Notes under the pieces: generated by a model
Databases searched by the model: none
Told to the model about the DNA's origin: nothing
Seen by the model: the letters and a program-made list of their open reading frames with translations, nothing else
Translations under genes and position numbers: made by a program
In this document: positions 8,470 to 15,638 of the stretch, in pieces
Layout: each line of letters starts with the position of its first letter
Numbering within the stretch: position 1 is the stretch's first letter
NCBI GenBank assembly: GCA_043381765.1
Contig: JBHJMP010000919.1
Span: 1-26,130 of the forward strand
Direction: 5' to 3'
Origin: Collodictyon triciliatum
Lineage: Eukaryota; CRuMs
Length of the DNA: 26,130 nt

Positions 8470-8877
8470 ATGGTGGATTTTAGAAGAAAACACATATTAC
8501 ATTTTATCGTTTTTTTAATTAGTGGCTTGTTAATAGGTAGCATGCTTACTTTAAAATACGCCGATCATGCAGGCCGTAGCCATGTAGTATATATTGCCCG
8601 GGAAGAGTTATTGAATCTGGAGAAGGAGCGTATAAGGGCAAGCGGGGAGAAAGATCTGTTTTTCGGGATGATAGGTAACGAGTTACAGAAACTTATTGAA
8701 GAGGCGGTTATGGCTTATAAGAACAGGCGAGTAAAAATCATCTACTCAAGTTATGGCGGGATAGTTGGCCAGGATGTGCGCTCAATCTCAGGAGAGGTGC
8801 ACGCAAAAATCATTCAAACTCTACAATCAAAAAGTAATAAGGAAGATAAAGCAACACCTGATGCGACAACAAAATAA
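8470..8877 (+). CDS. trbI: TrbI (F-type), inner-membrane protein affecting pilus retraction
   Basis: A 135-residue protein (F TrbI is 128) with one N-terminal membrane helix at about residues 10-29 (LHFIVFLISGLLIGSMLTLK). The periplasmic part contains NELQKLIEEAVMAYKNRRVKI and then SYGGIVGQDVRSISGEVHAKI, which resembles the F-type TrbI pattern (a stretch on amphipathic helices, then V---VV-G--DIT--V). Position between traC and traW is exactly that of trbI in F. F TrbI is not essential for transfer but affects pilus length and retraction. The C terminus is a charged tail. The start ATG is 9 bases after an AGAGGA site. Confidence 0.8.
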   Translation: MVDFRRKHILHFIVFLISGLLIGSMLTLKYADHAGRSHVVYIAREELLNLEKERIRASGEKDLFFGMIGNELQKLIEEAVMAYKNRRVKIIYSSYGGIVGQDVRSISGEVHAKIIQTLQSKSNKEDKATPDATTK

Positions 8878-8899
8878 ATACAAAAAATATGGGGATGAC

Positions 8900-9109
8900 A
8901 TGAAGAATAAAATAGGGAAAAAGCAACCGGGATTTGAGTTTAACTGGAAAAACAAATTGGCTATCTGGCTTATTATAGTCTTTATAGCTATGGCTATAGG
9001 ACAGCGGTCAAAAATATCGGAAAAGCGTTATCAGGATAATGTTGATGAGGTCTTGCTTGAGAAGAATGAATTAGAAATACCTGATTTAAGGAGGAAGAAG
9101 CAAGGATAA
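8900..9109 (+). CDS. small single-pass membrane protein, 69 residues
   Basis: A small protein with a basic N terminus (MKNKIGKKQPGFEFNWKNK), one membrane helix at about residues 19-35 (KLAIWLIIVFIAMAIGQRSK) and a charged, probably periplasmic, tail ending ELEIPDLRRKKQG. I chose the ATG at 8900 because the region upstream in this frame lies inside trbI and carries trbI coding sequence in another frame; a GGGGA site lies a few bases upstream. It ends two bases before traW. No F-plasmid counterpart is recognised between trbI and traW. The position and topology suggest a small accessory component of the inner-membrane assembly complex, but this is inference. Confidence 0.65.
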   Translation: MKNKIGKKQPGFEFNWKNKLAIWLIIVFIAMAIGQRSKISEKRYQDNVDEVLLEKNELEIPDLRRKKQG

Positions 9110-9110
9110 C

Positions 9111-9752
9111 ATGAAAACAGCGTATATGGCGATTGTATTATATATTTCTACCTCTAGTAATACTGTTTTTGCTAAGGATTTTGGTAATCGGGGCGCAAAT
9201 TATCCGGTAGCGGAAGAAAGTATTTTACTCATGTTTCAAAAGAAATTTGCAGAACTTGATTTAAAAAAAGAAGAAGAGAGAATGCGCAGCATAGCAGAAG
9301 AAAGGGTTAGAAACCCTACTCCCGTTTCCGGGATTATACCGGCAAAGGAAACAAGGGAGTTTTGGCACGATCCGACTTATATCCTTACCGAGGATGCGGT
9401 ATTACCTTGCGGCCAAGTGCTATACAAAGCAGGCACTAGAGTAAATCCCCTGGATTACATGAACCTGGATCGCAGATTGTTCTTCATCGATGGAAGGGAA
9501 GAGAAACAGGTAGAGTGGTTAAAAGGTCAGTTGTTACTAGGTAGTAGCAGCTTCGATAAGAAAATAGAGGATAGGGTTATTTTAGTGGGCGGAAGTCCAC
9601 CGGAGATACAGGATAAGTTAGGATTCGAGGTATATTTTGACCAGGGTGGGGAACTTACAACCAGATTCGGTATTATGGGAAGTCCTGCGGTAGCCGAGCA
9701 GGCTGGAAAGAATCTGAAAATAGTTGAAGTAGCCGTTGATCCGGAAAAATAG
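9111..9752 (+). CDS. traW: TraW, periplasmic pilus assembly protein
   Basis: A 213-residue protein (F TraW is 210) with a signal peptide ending VFA at about residue 21. The family signature is clear: FWHDPTYILTEDAVLPCGQVLYKAGTRVNPLDYMNL, followed by RLFFIDGREEKQVEWLKGQL and, near the C terminus, GFEVYFDQGGELTTRFGI. These match the TraW pattern of a DPT-ILTEDI-D--G-----GTRVNPL motif followed by a LLFIDG segment. In F, TraW is periplasmic and required for pilus assembly and transfer, acting with TraU and TrbC. It is preceded by an AGGA site. A 51-base gap with a new ribosome site follows, so the Ti-type genes downstream are not overlapped with it. Confidence 0.95.
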   Translation: MKTAYMAIVLYISTSSNTVFAKDFGNRGANYPVAEESILLMFQKKFAELDLKKEEERMRSIAEERVRNPTPVSGIIPAKETREFWHDPTYILTEDAVLPCGQVLYKAGTRVNPLDYMNLDRRLFFIDGREEKQVEWLKGQLLLGSSSFDKKIEDRVILVGGSPPEIQDKLGFEVYFDQGGELTTRFGIMGSPAVAEQAGKNLKIVEVAVDPEK

Positions 9753-9803
9753 AGTCGGTAACTGATAAAAATCATAATGAAATGAAAAGAGGGAGTATAA
9801 ATC

Positions 9804-10082
9804 ATGAGCGCAGTTAAAACTTTACAGGAGCGGATCAAGGAATTGGAAAAGCAGAGAAAAGAACTGGTTCAGTGGCGGAAGAATGAAATATTTGAGGTAA
9901 TAAATGCCAATGGCGGCATTTGCCTGGACAATAGGTTACTTGCAGGTCTGGCGATTTATGCTTCCATGGAAGAAAACAGGAACGATGCTTTTCTTGAAAA
10001 GCTGAAAGAGATTGGTTCAAAGGCAACGTTTCCCAGTAGGCGGAAGAAATCGGGTACGAAATCTGGTAACCAGAACGGATAA
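9804..10082 (+). CDS. Ti-type TraC-like DNA-processing accessory protein
   Basis: A 92-residue soluble, highly charged protein. Residues 1-35 form a probable coiled coil (TLQERIKELEKQRKELVQWR), followed by a short helical region (LLAGLAIYASMEENRNDAFL) and a basic tail. This layout, a coiled N terminus and a small AGL-A--A-like region next to a TraD homologue, resembles the small TraC of Agrobacterium Ti-type transfer regions, which is encoded beside traD. It should not be confused with the VirB4-like TraC. Start: ATG preceded by GAGGGAG 8 bases upstream. The similarity is weak and rests mainly on the neighbouring gene. An unrelated accessory protein is the alternative. Confidence 0.5.
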   Translation: MSAVKTLQERIKELEKQRKELVQWRKNEIFEVINANGGICLDNRLLAGLAIYASMEENRNDAFLEKLKEIGSKATFPSRRKKSGTKSGNQNG

Positions 10083-10101
10083 AAAAATAAGGTATTTTGC
10101 A

Positions 10102-10365
10102 ATGTTAAAAAAGAATGAATCCATTTTTGAGAGGAAGAGCGATGCCAGGAAAAAGATCATGTTAGGCGGTTTGCTGGTTAAGGCCGGTTTTGATCATATG
10201 CACCCACATGATGCAAGCGTGCTTTACGGAATGCTCCTTGATTGCAAAAGAGCCTTAAAGGAGAAACCGGAATTGATGTCCAGGTGGAGGAAAATGGGAA
10301 AGGCGTTACTAACAGGTAAAAATGATAAATTTATGAAACCGGAGCAGAAAGGGAATGGGATATAG
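10102..10365 (+). CDS. traD_Ti: Ti-type TraD-family conjugal transfer protein
   Basis: An 87-residue basic protein. The core RKKIMLGGLLVKAGFDHMHP followed by DASVLYGMLLDCKRAL matches the small TraD family of Agrobacterium-type transfer systems (R-KI-LGGL--KAG--------LYG-LL), known from rickettsial mobile elements. It is unrelated to the coupling protein TraD at the end of this window. I chose the ATG at 10102 because the longer frame from 10012 would overlap the previous gene; conservation starts after this ATG. The family is associated with relaxosome genes in Ti-type systems, with an imprecisely known role. The C-terminal stop lies inside a perfect inverted repeat (10361-10385) and overlaps the traU start. 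Confidence 0.82.
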   Translation: MLKKNESIFERKSDARKKIMLGGLLVKAGFDHMHPHDASVLYGMLLDCKRALKEKPELMSRWRKMGKALLTGKNDKFMKPEQKGNGI

Positions 10366-11467
10366 ACCGGAGATACCGGTCTATAAGCAGGGGAATCTTG
10401 GCGGATGCTTCCTGTTTATAGACCTTATGGACCTAAAAAAAAGGCAGATAGCGATTTTAATAATAGCTATTTTCATACCTGTTTCAGGAAATGCCAGTCT
10501 GACATGCAAAGGCCGGTTTGTCAATCCGATAACTGATGTTTGCTGGAGCTGTTTATTACCTATTTCAATTGGAACTCCTCCAACCGGTGTAGAGATCGGC
10601 AAGGGCTCAAGTCCCAAGAAACGAGATACCAGAAACCCTAAAAGTCCCGTCTGTGTCTGCAGCAAAGGAACTCCTCCGATACCCATACCCGGTATTTCCA
10701 TAGGCTTCTGGGAACCTGTACGCCTTGTAGATATTACAAGAACACCGTACTGCATGGTAAATCTTGGCGGAGTCATGCTTGGCTCTGATATGCGCAAGGT
10801 CAGCAGTTACAATAGAAGCTATGGGAATAGAACTGCGCATAACAGTTTTTATCATGTTCATTATTACATATATCCGCTTATTTACTGGCTTGAACTGATT
10901 ACCGATTTTGCTTGCCTTGAGGAATCGACTTTTGATGTTGCTTACATGAGTGAATATGACGTTACCTGGAATGATGAAAAACTACAGAGTCTGCTTAATC
11001 CGGAAAGTATACTATTTGGCAATATGCTAGCTCAGGCAGCGTGCGGCCTGGACTGCGGTGCGGCTACGTTTAATTTACCTGATGATAGCATGTTCTGGTG
11101 TAGTGGGTGCTGGGGCAACATGTATCCGTTTTCAGGTGCCAACGCGGATCATATCGGCGGAGCCGGGAATAGTTCATTACTTACTACCAGGATACTAGCC
11201 AAGATGCACCGGATAGGTCTTGCTGCAGAAACTTCAACATCGGACGGCTCAATAAATGGAGCAATCTGTCGCAAATTCAGGGCTCCAAAAATTAAAAAGA
11301 GCCAATACAAATTACAGATGGTAAATCCGGTAACAACCTCTGCAGGTATAGGATGTTGGCCGATTGGATTATCCGACATGTTATATAGCAGTTTTAAGGA
11401 ATACCCGTATGACGGGCAAGATTGGGGGTACTTGATATGGCGCAAAAAAAATTGTTGCTGGTTTTAG
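10355..11467 (+). CDS. traU: TraU, periplasmic DNA transfer/pilus protein
   Basis: A 370-residue reading (F TraU is 330). The family signature is strong: the mature region opens LTCKGRFVNPITDVCWSCL, then PVCVCSKGTPPIPIPGISIG and FWEPVRLVDITRTPYCMVNL, with many conserved Cys (CWSC, CVC, CGLDCG, CSGCWG) likely in disulfides. Two starts are possible. The ATG at 10355 has GGAG 10 bases upstream but gives a long leader. The ATG at 10427 gives a clean 23-residue signal peptide (ending SGNA) but has no ribosome site. The mature protein is the same either way. A hairpin at 10361-10385 lies between the two starts. TraU promotes DNA transfer more than piliation in F. The end overlaps trbC. Confidence 0.95.
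   Translation: MGYRPEIPVYKQGNLGGCFLFIDLMDLKKRQIAILIIAIFIPVSGNASLTCKGRFVNPITDVCWSCLLPISIGTPPTGVEIGKGSSPKKRDTRNPKSPVCVCSKGTPPIPIPGISIGFWEPVRLVDITRTPYCMVNLGGVMLGSDMRKVSSYNRSYGNRTAHNSFYHVHYYIYPLIYWLELITDFACLEESTFDVAYMSEYDVTWNDEKLQSLLNPESILFGNMLAQAACGLDCGAATFNLPDDSMFWCSGCWGNMYPFSGANADHIGGAGNSSLLTTRILAKMHRIGLAAETSTSDGSINGAICRKFRAPKIKKSQYKLQMVNPVTTSAGIGCWPIGLSDMLYSSFKEYPYDGQDWGYLIWRKKNCCWF
10361..10385. repeat. perfect 10-bp inverted repeat at traD_Ti/traU junction
   Basis: TATAGACCGG at 10361-10370 and its exact reverse complement CCGGTCTATA at 10376-10385 enclose a 5-base loop (AGATA). The hairpin starts just after the first traU ATG and includes the TAG stop of the Ti-type traD gene. No T-run follows, so an intrinsic terminator is unlikely. 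A role in translational coupling or start selection for traU is possible, or it may be the scar of an insertion boundary. Confidence 0.7.
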
Positions 11468-12129
11468 CGGCACTAATTCCCATGTTTCTTATGGCAAACA
11501 GTAATGTAGAAGCCGGGAAGGGGCTATTAGCAGAGCACGTAGCGGAAGCAGATAGAGACCGGCTTAAAGGTCTTATAGAGGAATCACGGGAAATTGTAAT
11601 GAGTACTATCGCTGAAAAATACAGAGAGTTGCTTATGCTACGGCAGCAGCGGGATGGAGTAATAGAGAATAAGGATTTAACGGGCTCAGGTGGGCCAGGT
11701 AGAGATTACAGAGACTCGATTTTGCTAAAAGTTTTTATCAGTAGCAGTATGAGCCCTGAGATACTTAAAACTTATGTTAGGCAAGCAAAGCGCTACGGAG
11801 GGGTTCTGGTATTTAACGGCTTGCCTGGTAACTCCTGGGTGAAGCTGAATAAGACGGTAACGGAAATAGTAGGTGATGAAGAAGGAGTAGGGATACAGAT
11901 TGATCCTGAGGAATTTGACAGATTCAACATTAAAACGGTACCTGCCTTTGTACTCTTTAAAGAAGATAACAGGGTCACCTACACATCGAAGGAAGCGGAA
12001 GAAAATAAGGTTATCTATGACAAGGTAACAGGAAATATCGGTATAGAAGCTGCATTACGTTTATTTGCCGAAAAAGGGGAGTTAAGCCTCGAAGCACAAA
12101 CAAAACTGGAGAATACAAGGGATGAATAA
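11437..12129 (+). CDS. trbC: TrbC (F-type), periplasmic pilus assembly protein
   Basis: A 230-residue protein (F TrbC is 212) with a signal peptide (KLLLVLAALIPMFLMANSNVEA). An N-terminal charged helical region precedes a thioredoxin-like domain: LLKVFISSSMSPEILKTYVR, YGGVLVFNGLPG and, near the end, FDRFNIKTVPAFVLFKED with the cis-Pro typical of this fold. TrbC F-type proteins carry this SSSM/P--L------A---G---V-RG pattern and lack the CXXC of true oxidoreductases, as here. I chose the ATG at 11437, preceded by GGGGG 6 bases upstream; a TTG at 11422 in the same frame is less likely. It overlaps traU at its start and the first tandem module at its end. Confidence 0.92.
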   Translation: MAQKKLLLVLAALIPMFLMANSNVEAGKGLLAEHVAEADRDRLKGLIEESREIVMSTIAEKYRELLMLRQQRDGVIENKDLTGSGGPGRDYRDSILLKVFISSSMSPEILKTYVRQAKRYGGVLVFNGLPGNSWVKLNKTVTEIVGDEEGVGIQIDPEEFDRFNIKTVPAFVLFKEDNRVTYTSKEAEENKVIYDKVTGNIGIEAALRLFAEKGELSLEAQTKLENTRDE

Positions 12130-13222
12130 GGTTAGAGTTAAATTAACAATAGTTTTTTGTATCAGGTTATTGGAAGCATCTGCTTATGGAGCTTACCGGG
12201 ATCCGATTGCAAAAACCAATATTAATCCCAAAACGGATTTATTTGAAAAGGAGATAGAGGATTACGGTACTTTCCGGGATCATATGGGCTCTTTAAGGGA
12301 GCAGGCGGTTAACGGTATAGGTTCTCCAGATAATCTTGAATTGATATCGGATAAAACGGACGATGAAATTAAGGCAGCTGCAAGTGATTTAAGTACCATC
12401 AGGGCAACCGATTTGCAGGTAAAGGGTCAGGAAGAGGTACTAAGAACAGGCATAATGGAGGAGTTGCATGTTGACTATACAAATCCGTTAAATACCGAGT
12501 ATCAAAAAGATGCGTCCCGTATTGCAGATGCTTCAGGAAATCTACTTAAAAAACTGACTGAATTATTCAAGGAGTTTGGAATAGATTGCAAAGCCGTCAA
12601 GGGTAACATGGTAATTGAACCCGAATATTATATCGATATTAAAAAAGAGCAGATAAAAGATACCGTTTATACCAAGGCAATATGTGAAGAGCCAAGGAAC
12701 AGGTACAAATGTTATGACGTGCTAACTGCAAGTTGCAAACGAAAGGGAGCGGTAGGGGAGCTGAAATATGTATTTCTAGCAGTTGACGGTTTTGTAAATC
12801 AGTTGTTAGAGGGTACACGCAGGGTTGGTTATGATGACAGAGCGGTATTAGCGCAACTCGAAGGCCGTTTAGCTGATATGACTCCCTATTCCTCGGTAAT
12901 TAAGGGCATTATCGGCAAAATATTTAAAAAAACCAACATTACAGTGCCGTCCTATCGTTTAGAAATAACACCAAAACGTATCTACCGTGGATACGAAGCC
13001 TTACGAAATCATTTTGCTTTGAGAAAGCTTATACAGATGTCGGTACAGGCAAGAACCGGAGAATGGTTTGATAATTGGATAGAGGCTATCCAGGCAAGTT
13101 CCATGAGTTGCCGGTACTCCTTAATTACTTATAACGGTCGGTTTATTCCGCTGTTCTACTATGACGAGGGTTGTGTGGAATGGTCTGATGAATGGGATGA
13201 GGTATGCGGATTAGAATCATGA
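12122..13222 (+). CDS. tandem TraN-tip-like secreted module, copy 1
   Basis: A 366-residue protein with a signal peptide (VKLTIVFCIRLLEASAYG). Residues from the start to about 217 are conserved with copies 2 and 3, including DPIAKTNINPKTDLFEKEIE and the Cys pattern FGIDC, CEEPRN-Y-C and SCKRKG. The middle (about 218-343) is unrelated to copy 2 except for a short RTGEW motif. The last 20 residues (YYDEGCVEWSDEWDEVCGLE) are nearly identical to copy 2. In F TraN, a Cys-bounded N-terminal region of this type carries the variable tip loop and precedes the conserved Cys-rich body. Here that body is a separate gene at 15623. I therefore infer a detached TraN tip domain. The ATG lies within the end of trbC, preceded by AAGGG. 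Confidence 0.65.
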   Translation: MNKVRVKLTIVFCIRLLEASAYGAYRDPIAKTNINPKTDLFEKEIEDYGTFRDHMGSLREQAVNGIGSPDNLELISDKTDDEIKAAASDLSTIRATDLQVKGQEEVLRTGIMEELHVDYTNPLNTEYQKDASRIADASGNLLKKLTELFKEFGIDCKAVKGNMVIEPEYYIDIKKEQIKDTVYTKAICEEPRNRYKCYDVLTASCKRKGAVGELKYVFLAVDGFVNQLLEGTRRVGYDDRAVLAQLEGRLADMTPYSSVIKGIIGKIFKKTNITVPSYRLEITPKRIYRGYEALRNHFALRKLIQMSVQARTGEWFDNWIEAIQASSMSCRYSLITYNGRFIPLFYYDEGCVEWSDEWDEVCGLES

Positions 13223-13397
13223 AAATATTAAATCCGGTAATGATGATTTGGATGTTCTCAAATAACAGTTTAAGCGATTTAGATGAGCCGGATAACGGTT
13301 TTAAGAATCAGGCTTTCCTTAAGGCATTTGCCGGTAACGGTATGGGCCGGATTTTATCTGATGAAACCGATAAGAACAAAATCGGAGAATGGCGCAA
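13152..13397 (+). repeat. tail-plus-linker repeat between modules 1 and 2
   Basis: Starting at TGTTCTACTA in the tail of copy 1 and running to the ATG of copy 2, this stretch is repeated at 14371-14576 after copy 2. The second copy is 40 bases shorter because of one deletion. Sequence flanking the deletion (CGGTAATGAT and CGGATAACGG) is shared. The final part, including GGAGAATGGCGCAA, supplies the ribosome site of the next module. It contains a 60-codon ORF (13219-13401, MKILNPVMMIW start) whose frame is broken in the second copy, which argues against it coding a protein. Confidence 0.85.
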
Positions 13398-14441
13398 ATG
13401 ATTAAGATTAGAGTTAAATTAACAATAGTTTTGTGTATCAGGTTATTGGAAGTACCTGCTTATGGAACTTACCGGGATCCGATTGCAAAAACCAATATTA
13501 ATCCCAAAACGGATTTATTTGAAAAGGAGATAGAGGATTACGGTACTTTCCGGGATCATATGGGCTCTTTAAGGGAGCAGGCGGCCCAGGGTATCGGCGC
13601 TCCGGGCAACCTTGAACTGATATCGGATAAAACGGACGATGAAATCAAGGCAGCTGCAAGTAATTTAAGTACCATAAGGGCAACCGATTTGGAGGTAAAT
13701 GGTCAGGAAGAGGTACTAAGAACGGGCATAATGGAGGAGTTACATGTTGATTATACGGATTCGTTAATAGCCGGACATAAAAAAGATGCATCCCGTATTG
13801 CTGATAGCTCAGGCGAGCTACTTAAAAAACTGACTGAATTATTCAAGGAGTTTGGAATAGATTGCCGGACCGTCAAAGGAAACAAGGTAATTGAACCTGA
13901 GTATTATATTGATGTTAAAAAGGAGCAGGTAAAGGACACCGTTTATACCAGGGCTATGTGTGAAGAACCAAGGAACAAATATAATTGCCAAGACGTTCTA
14001 ACTACAAAGTGCAAACGAAGGGGAGCGGTGGGGGGCTTGAAATACGTTGTACGTATGACTTGGTATCATGCTGTTGGTGGTTTGGGCTTTTATGGTAGAA
14101 CCAAACTTGGTTATGAGTATGATTTCTATCTCTCAAGAGACGGTGAAATTGATCTATCGCCTTTTTTTCCGGAAATTAAACGCATAATGAATAAAAGGCC
14201 TTTCTCATTATCACTGAGTGCTGCCTTTGAAACTATTGACGTAGATAAAATTATTCTGCCGCCTCAGCGTTATATTCCATACAAGATAACCTTGCAGCAA
14301 AGAACCGGCGAGTGGATCGAGAAGGATTTCACATTATTACCTCTTTTCCAAGGAGGTTTGCCTTTTCCTTTGTTCTACTACGATGAGGGTTGTGTGGAGT
14401 GGGTTGATGAATGGGATGAGGTATGCGGGTTAGAATCATGA
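13398..14441 (+). CDS. tandem TraN-tip-like secreted module, copy 2
   Basis: A 347-residue protein, paralogue of copy 1. The signal peptide ends near AYG. The N-terminal 215 residues are very similar to copy 1, with one 117-base stretch (13468-13584) identical to 12192-12308. The middle (about 217-324, including TWYHAVGGLGFYGRTKLGYE) is unrelated to copy 1 apart from QQRTGEW. The tail YYDEGCVEWVDEWDEVCGLE is conserved. I chose the ATG at 13398, 10 bases after GGAG; the ATG at 13389 sits almost on that site. All conserved Cys are present and the frame is intact, so it is likely functional. It is preceded and followed by the linker repeat. Confidence 0.65.
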   Translation: MIKIRVKLTIVLCIRLLEVPAYGTYRDPIAKTNINPKTDLFEKEIEDYGTFRDHMGSLREQAAQGIGAPGNLELISDKTDDEIKAAASNLSTIRATDLEVNGQEEVLRTGIMEELHVDYTDSLIAGHKKDASRIADSSGELLKKLTELFKEFGIDCRTVKGNKVIEPEYYIDVKKEQVKDTVYTRAMCEEPRNKYNCQDVLTTKCKRRGAVGGLKYVVRMTWYHAVGGLGFYGRTKLGYEYDFYLSRDGEIDLSPFFPEIKRIMNKRPFSLSLSAAFETIDVDKIILPPQRYIPYKITLQQRTGEWIEKDFTLLPLFQGGLPFPLFYYDEGCVEWVDEWDEVCGLES

Positions 14442-14576
14442 AAATATTAAAATCGGTAATGATAATTCGGATAACGGTTTTAAGAATCAGGTTTTTCTTA
14501 AGGCATTTGTCGGTAACGGTATGGGCAGGATTTTACCTGATGAAACCGATAAGAACAAAATCGGAGAATGGCGCAA
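14371..14576 (+). repeat. tail-plus-linker repeat between modules 2 and 3
   Basis: Second copy of the 13152-13397 repeat, 40 bases shorter by one deletion after CGGTAATGAT. It covers the tail of copy 2 (CVEW...CGLES codons), the linker and the ribosome site GGAGAATGGCGCAA of copy 3. The deletion shifts the frame of the small linker ORF, so that ORF is not maintained here. Confidence 0.85.
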
Positions 14577-15638
14577 ATGATTAAGATTAGAGTTAAATTA
14601 ACAATAGTTTTTTGTATCCGGTTATTGGAAGCGTCTGCTTATGGAGCTTACCGGGATCCGATTGCAAAAACCAATATTAATCCGAAAACGGATTTATTTG
14701 AGAAGGAGATAGAGGATTACGGTACTTTCGAGAAAGCTATGGACGCTTTAAAGGAGCAGGCAGTTAACGGTATTACTTCTTCCGGCAACCTTGAATTGAT
14801 AACGGATAAAACGGACGATGAAATTAAAGCCGCAGCAGGTGATTTAAGTACCATCAAGGCAACGGATTTAGAGGCAAGGGGAAGGGAAGAGGTACTAAGA
14901 ACGGGTATGACGGAGCTACATGTTGATTATATAAATCCGTTAAATACACAGCATCAAAAAGATGCGGTCAGTATTGCTGATAGCTCAGGCGAGCTGCTTG
15001 GAAAAGTACTTGTGCTATTTAAGGAATTTGGAATAGATTGCCGGGCTGCTCAGGGGAACAAGGTAATTGAACCCGAGTATCATATCGAGATTAAAAAGGA
15101 GCAGATAAAAGACACTGTTTATACCAAGACGATGTGTGAAGAGCCGCGAAACAAATATAACTGCCGGGATATTCTATCGATGCGCTGTAGTAAACGTGGG
15201 ATTAGGTGGGGATTGTGGCAAAGCCGTCAGATAGTTATCTCAGGTAGCGAGTTATTTCGCTCAGGAAAAACCGTATTCTAGGTAGATCATACCGGAAGAA
15301 GCTGTTTTGAATACAAACTCTCAGTGGGGCCACGAACTATTGGCGGTTTCTTCAGCGCTCCTCGTACTATCCCGCCTAATTCCTATCATGTTGCACTGAT
15401 GAGAGAGTTTCTAGTTACTAAACACCCCGGGAGCACTCTTGATAATATCAGTACCGAGATGAGTTCATGGTGGAGTGGCGGTCTGTTTTCGGTAGACGGT
15501 TGGTATTACGGCGGTAGGAGGCTCGGTCATAAAGATTATGGATGGAGAAGTTATACGGTAAATTACCAATATAGGGACGGTTATCCTGTATGTGAGCAGT
15601 GGTCAGAAGATTGGAGCGAGACATGTATACTCCAATAA
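14577..15638 (+). pseudogene. tandem TraN-tip-like secreted module, copy 3, interrupted by one in-frame TAG
   Basis: The same signal peptide and N-terminal region as copies 1 and 2 (EASAYG, DPIAKTNINPKTDLFEKEIE, FGIDCRAAQGN, CEEPRNKYNC), then a unique middle. The reading frame is stopped by TAG at 15279-15281 but continues open in the same frame (VDHTGRSCFEYKLSVGPRTI) to 15638. It ends with a diverged tail DGYPVCEQWSEDWSETCILQ that aligns with the GCVEWSDEWDEVCGLES tails of the other copies. One base change (for example from TAC or TAT) would explain it. Without readthrough the product loses its C-terminal 119 residues, including the tail. The last 16 bases overlap the TraN start, so this copy is the one directly coupled to the TraN base gene. 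The N-terminal half is more diverged from copy 1 than copy 2 is. Confidence 0.75.

Noticed and set aside
10381-10861. minus-strand ORFs antisense to traU
   Set aside because: The + strand carries the diagnostic TraU motifs here; the antisense frames show no domain.
13219-13401. 60-codon ORF in the linker after module 1, starting MKILNPVMMIW
   Set aside because: The equivalent frame is broken by a 40-base deletion in the second linker copy, so there is no sign of selection for a product.
15599-15638. module 3 and traN as one gene split by a frameshift
   Set aside because: The traN frame has its own ribosome site and a hydrophobic signal-like leader, and modules 1 and 2 also end in proper stops, so separate genes are the better reading.
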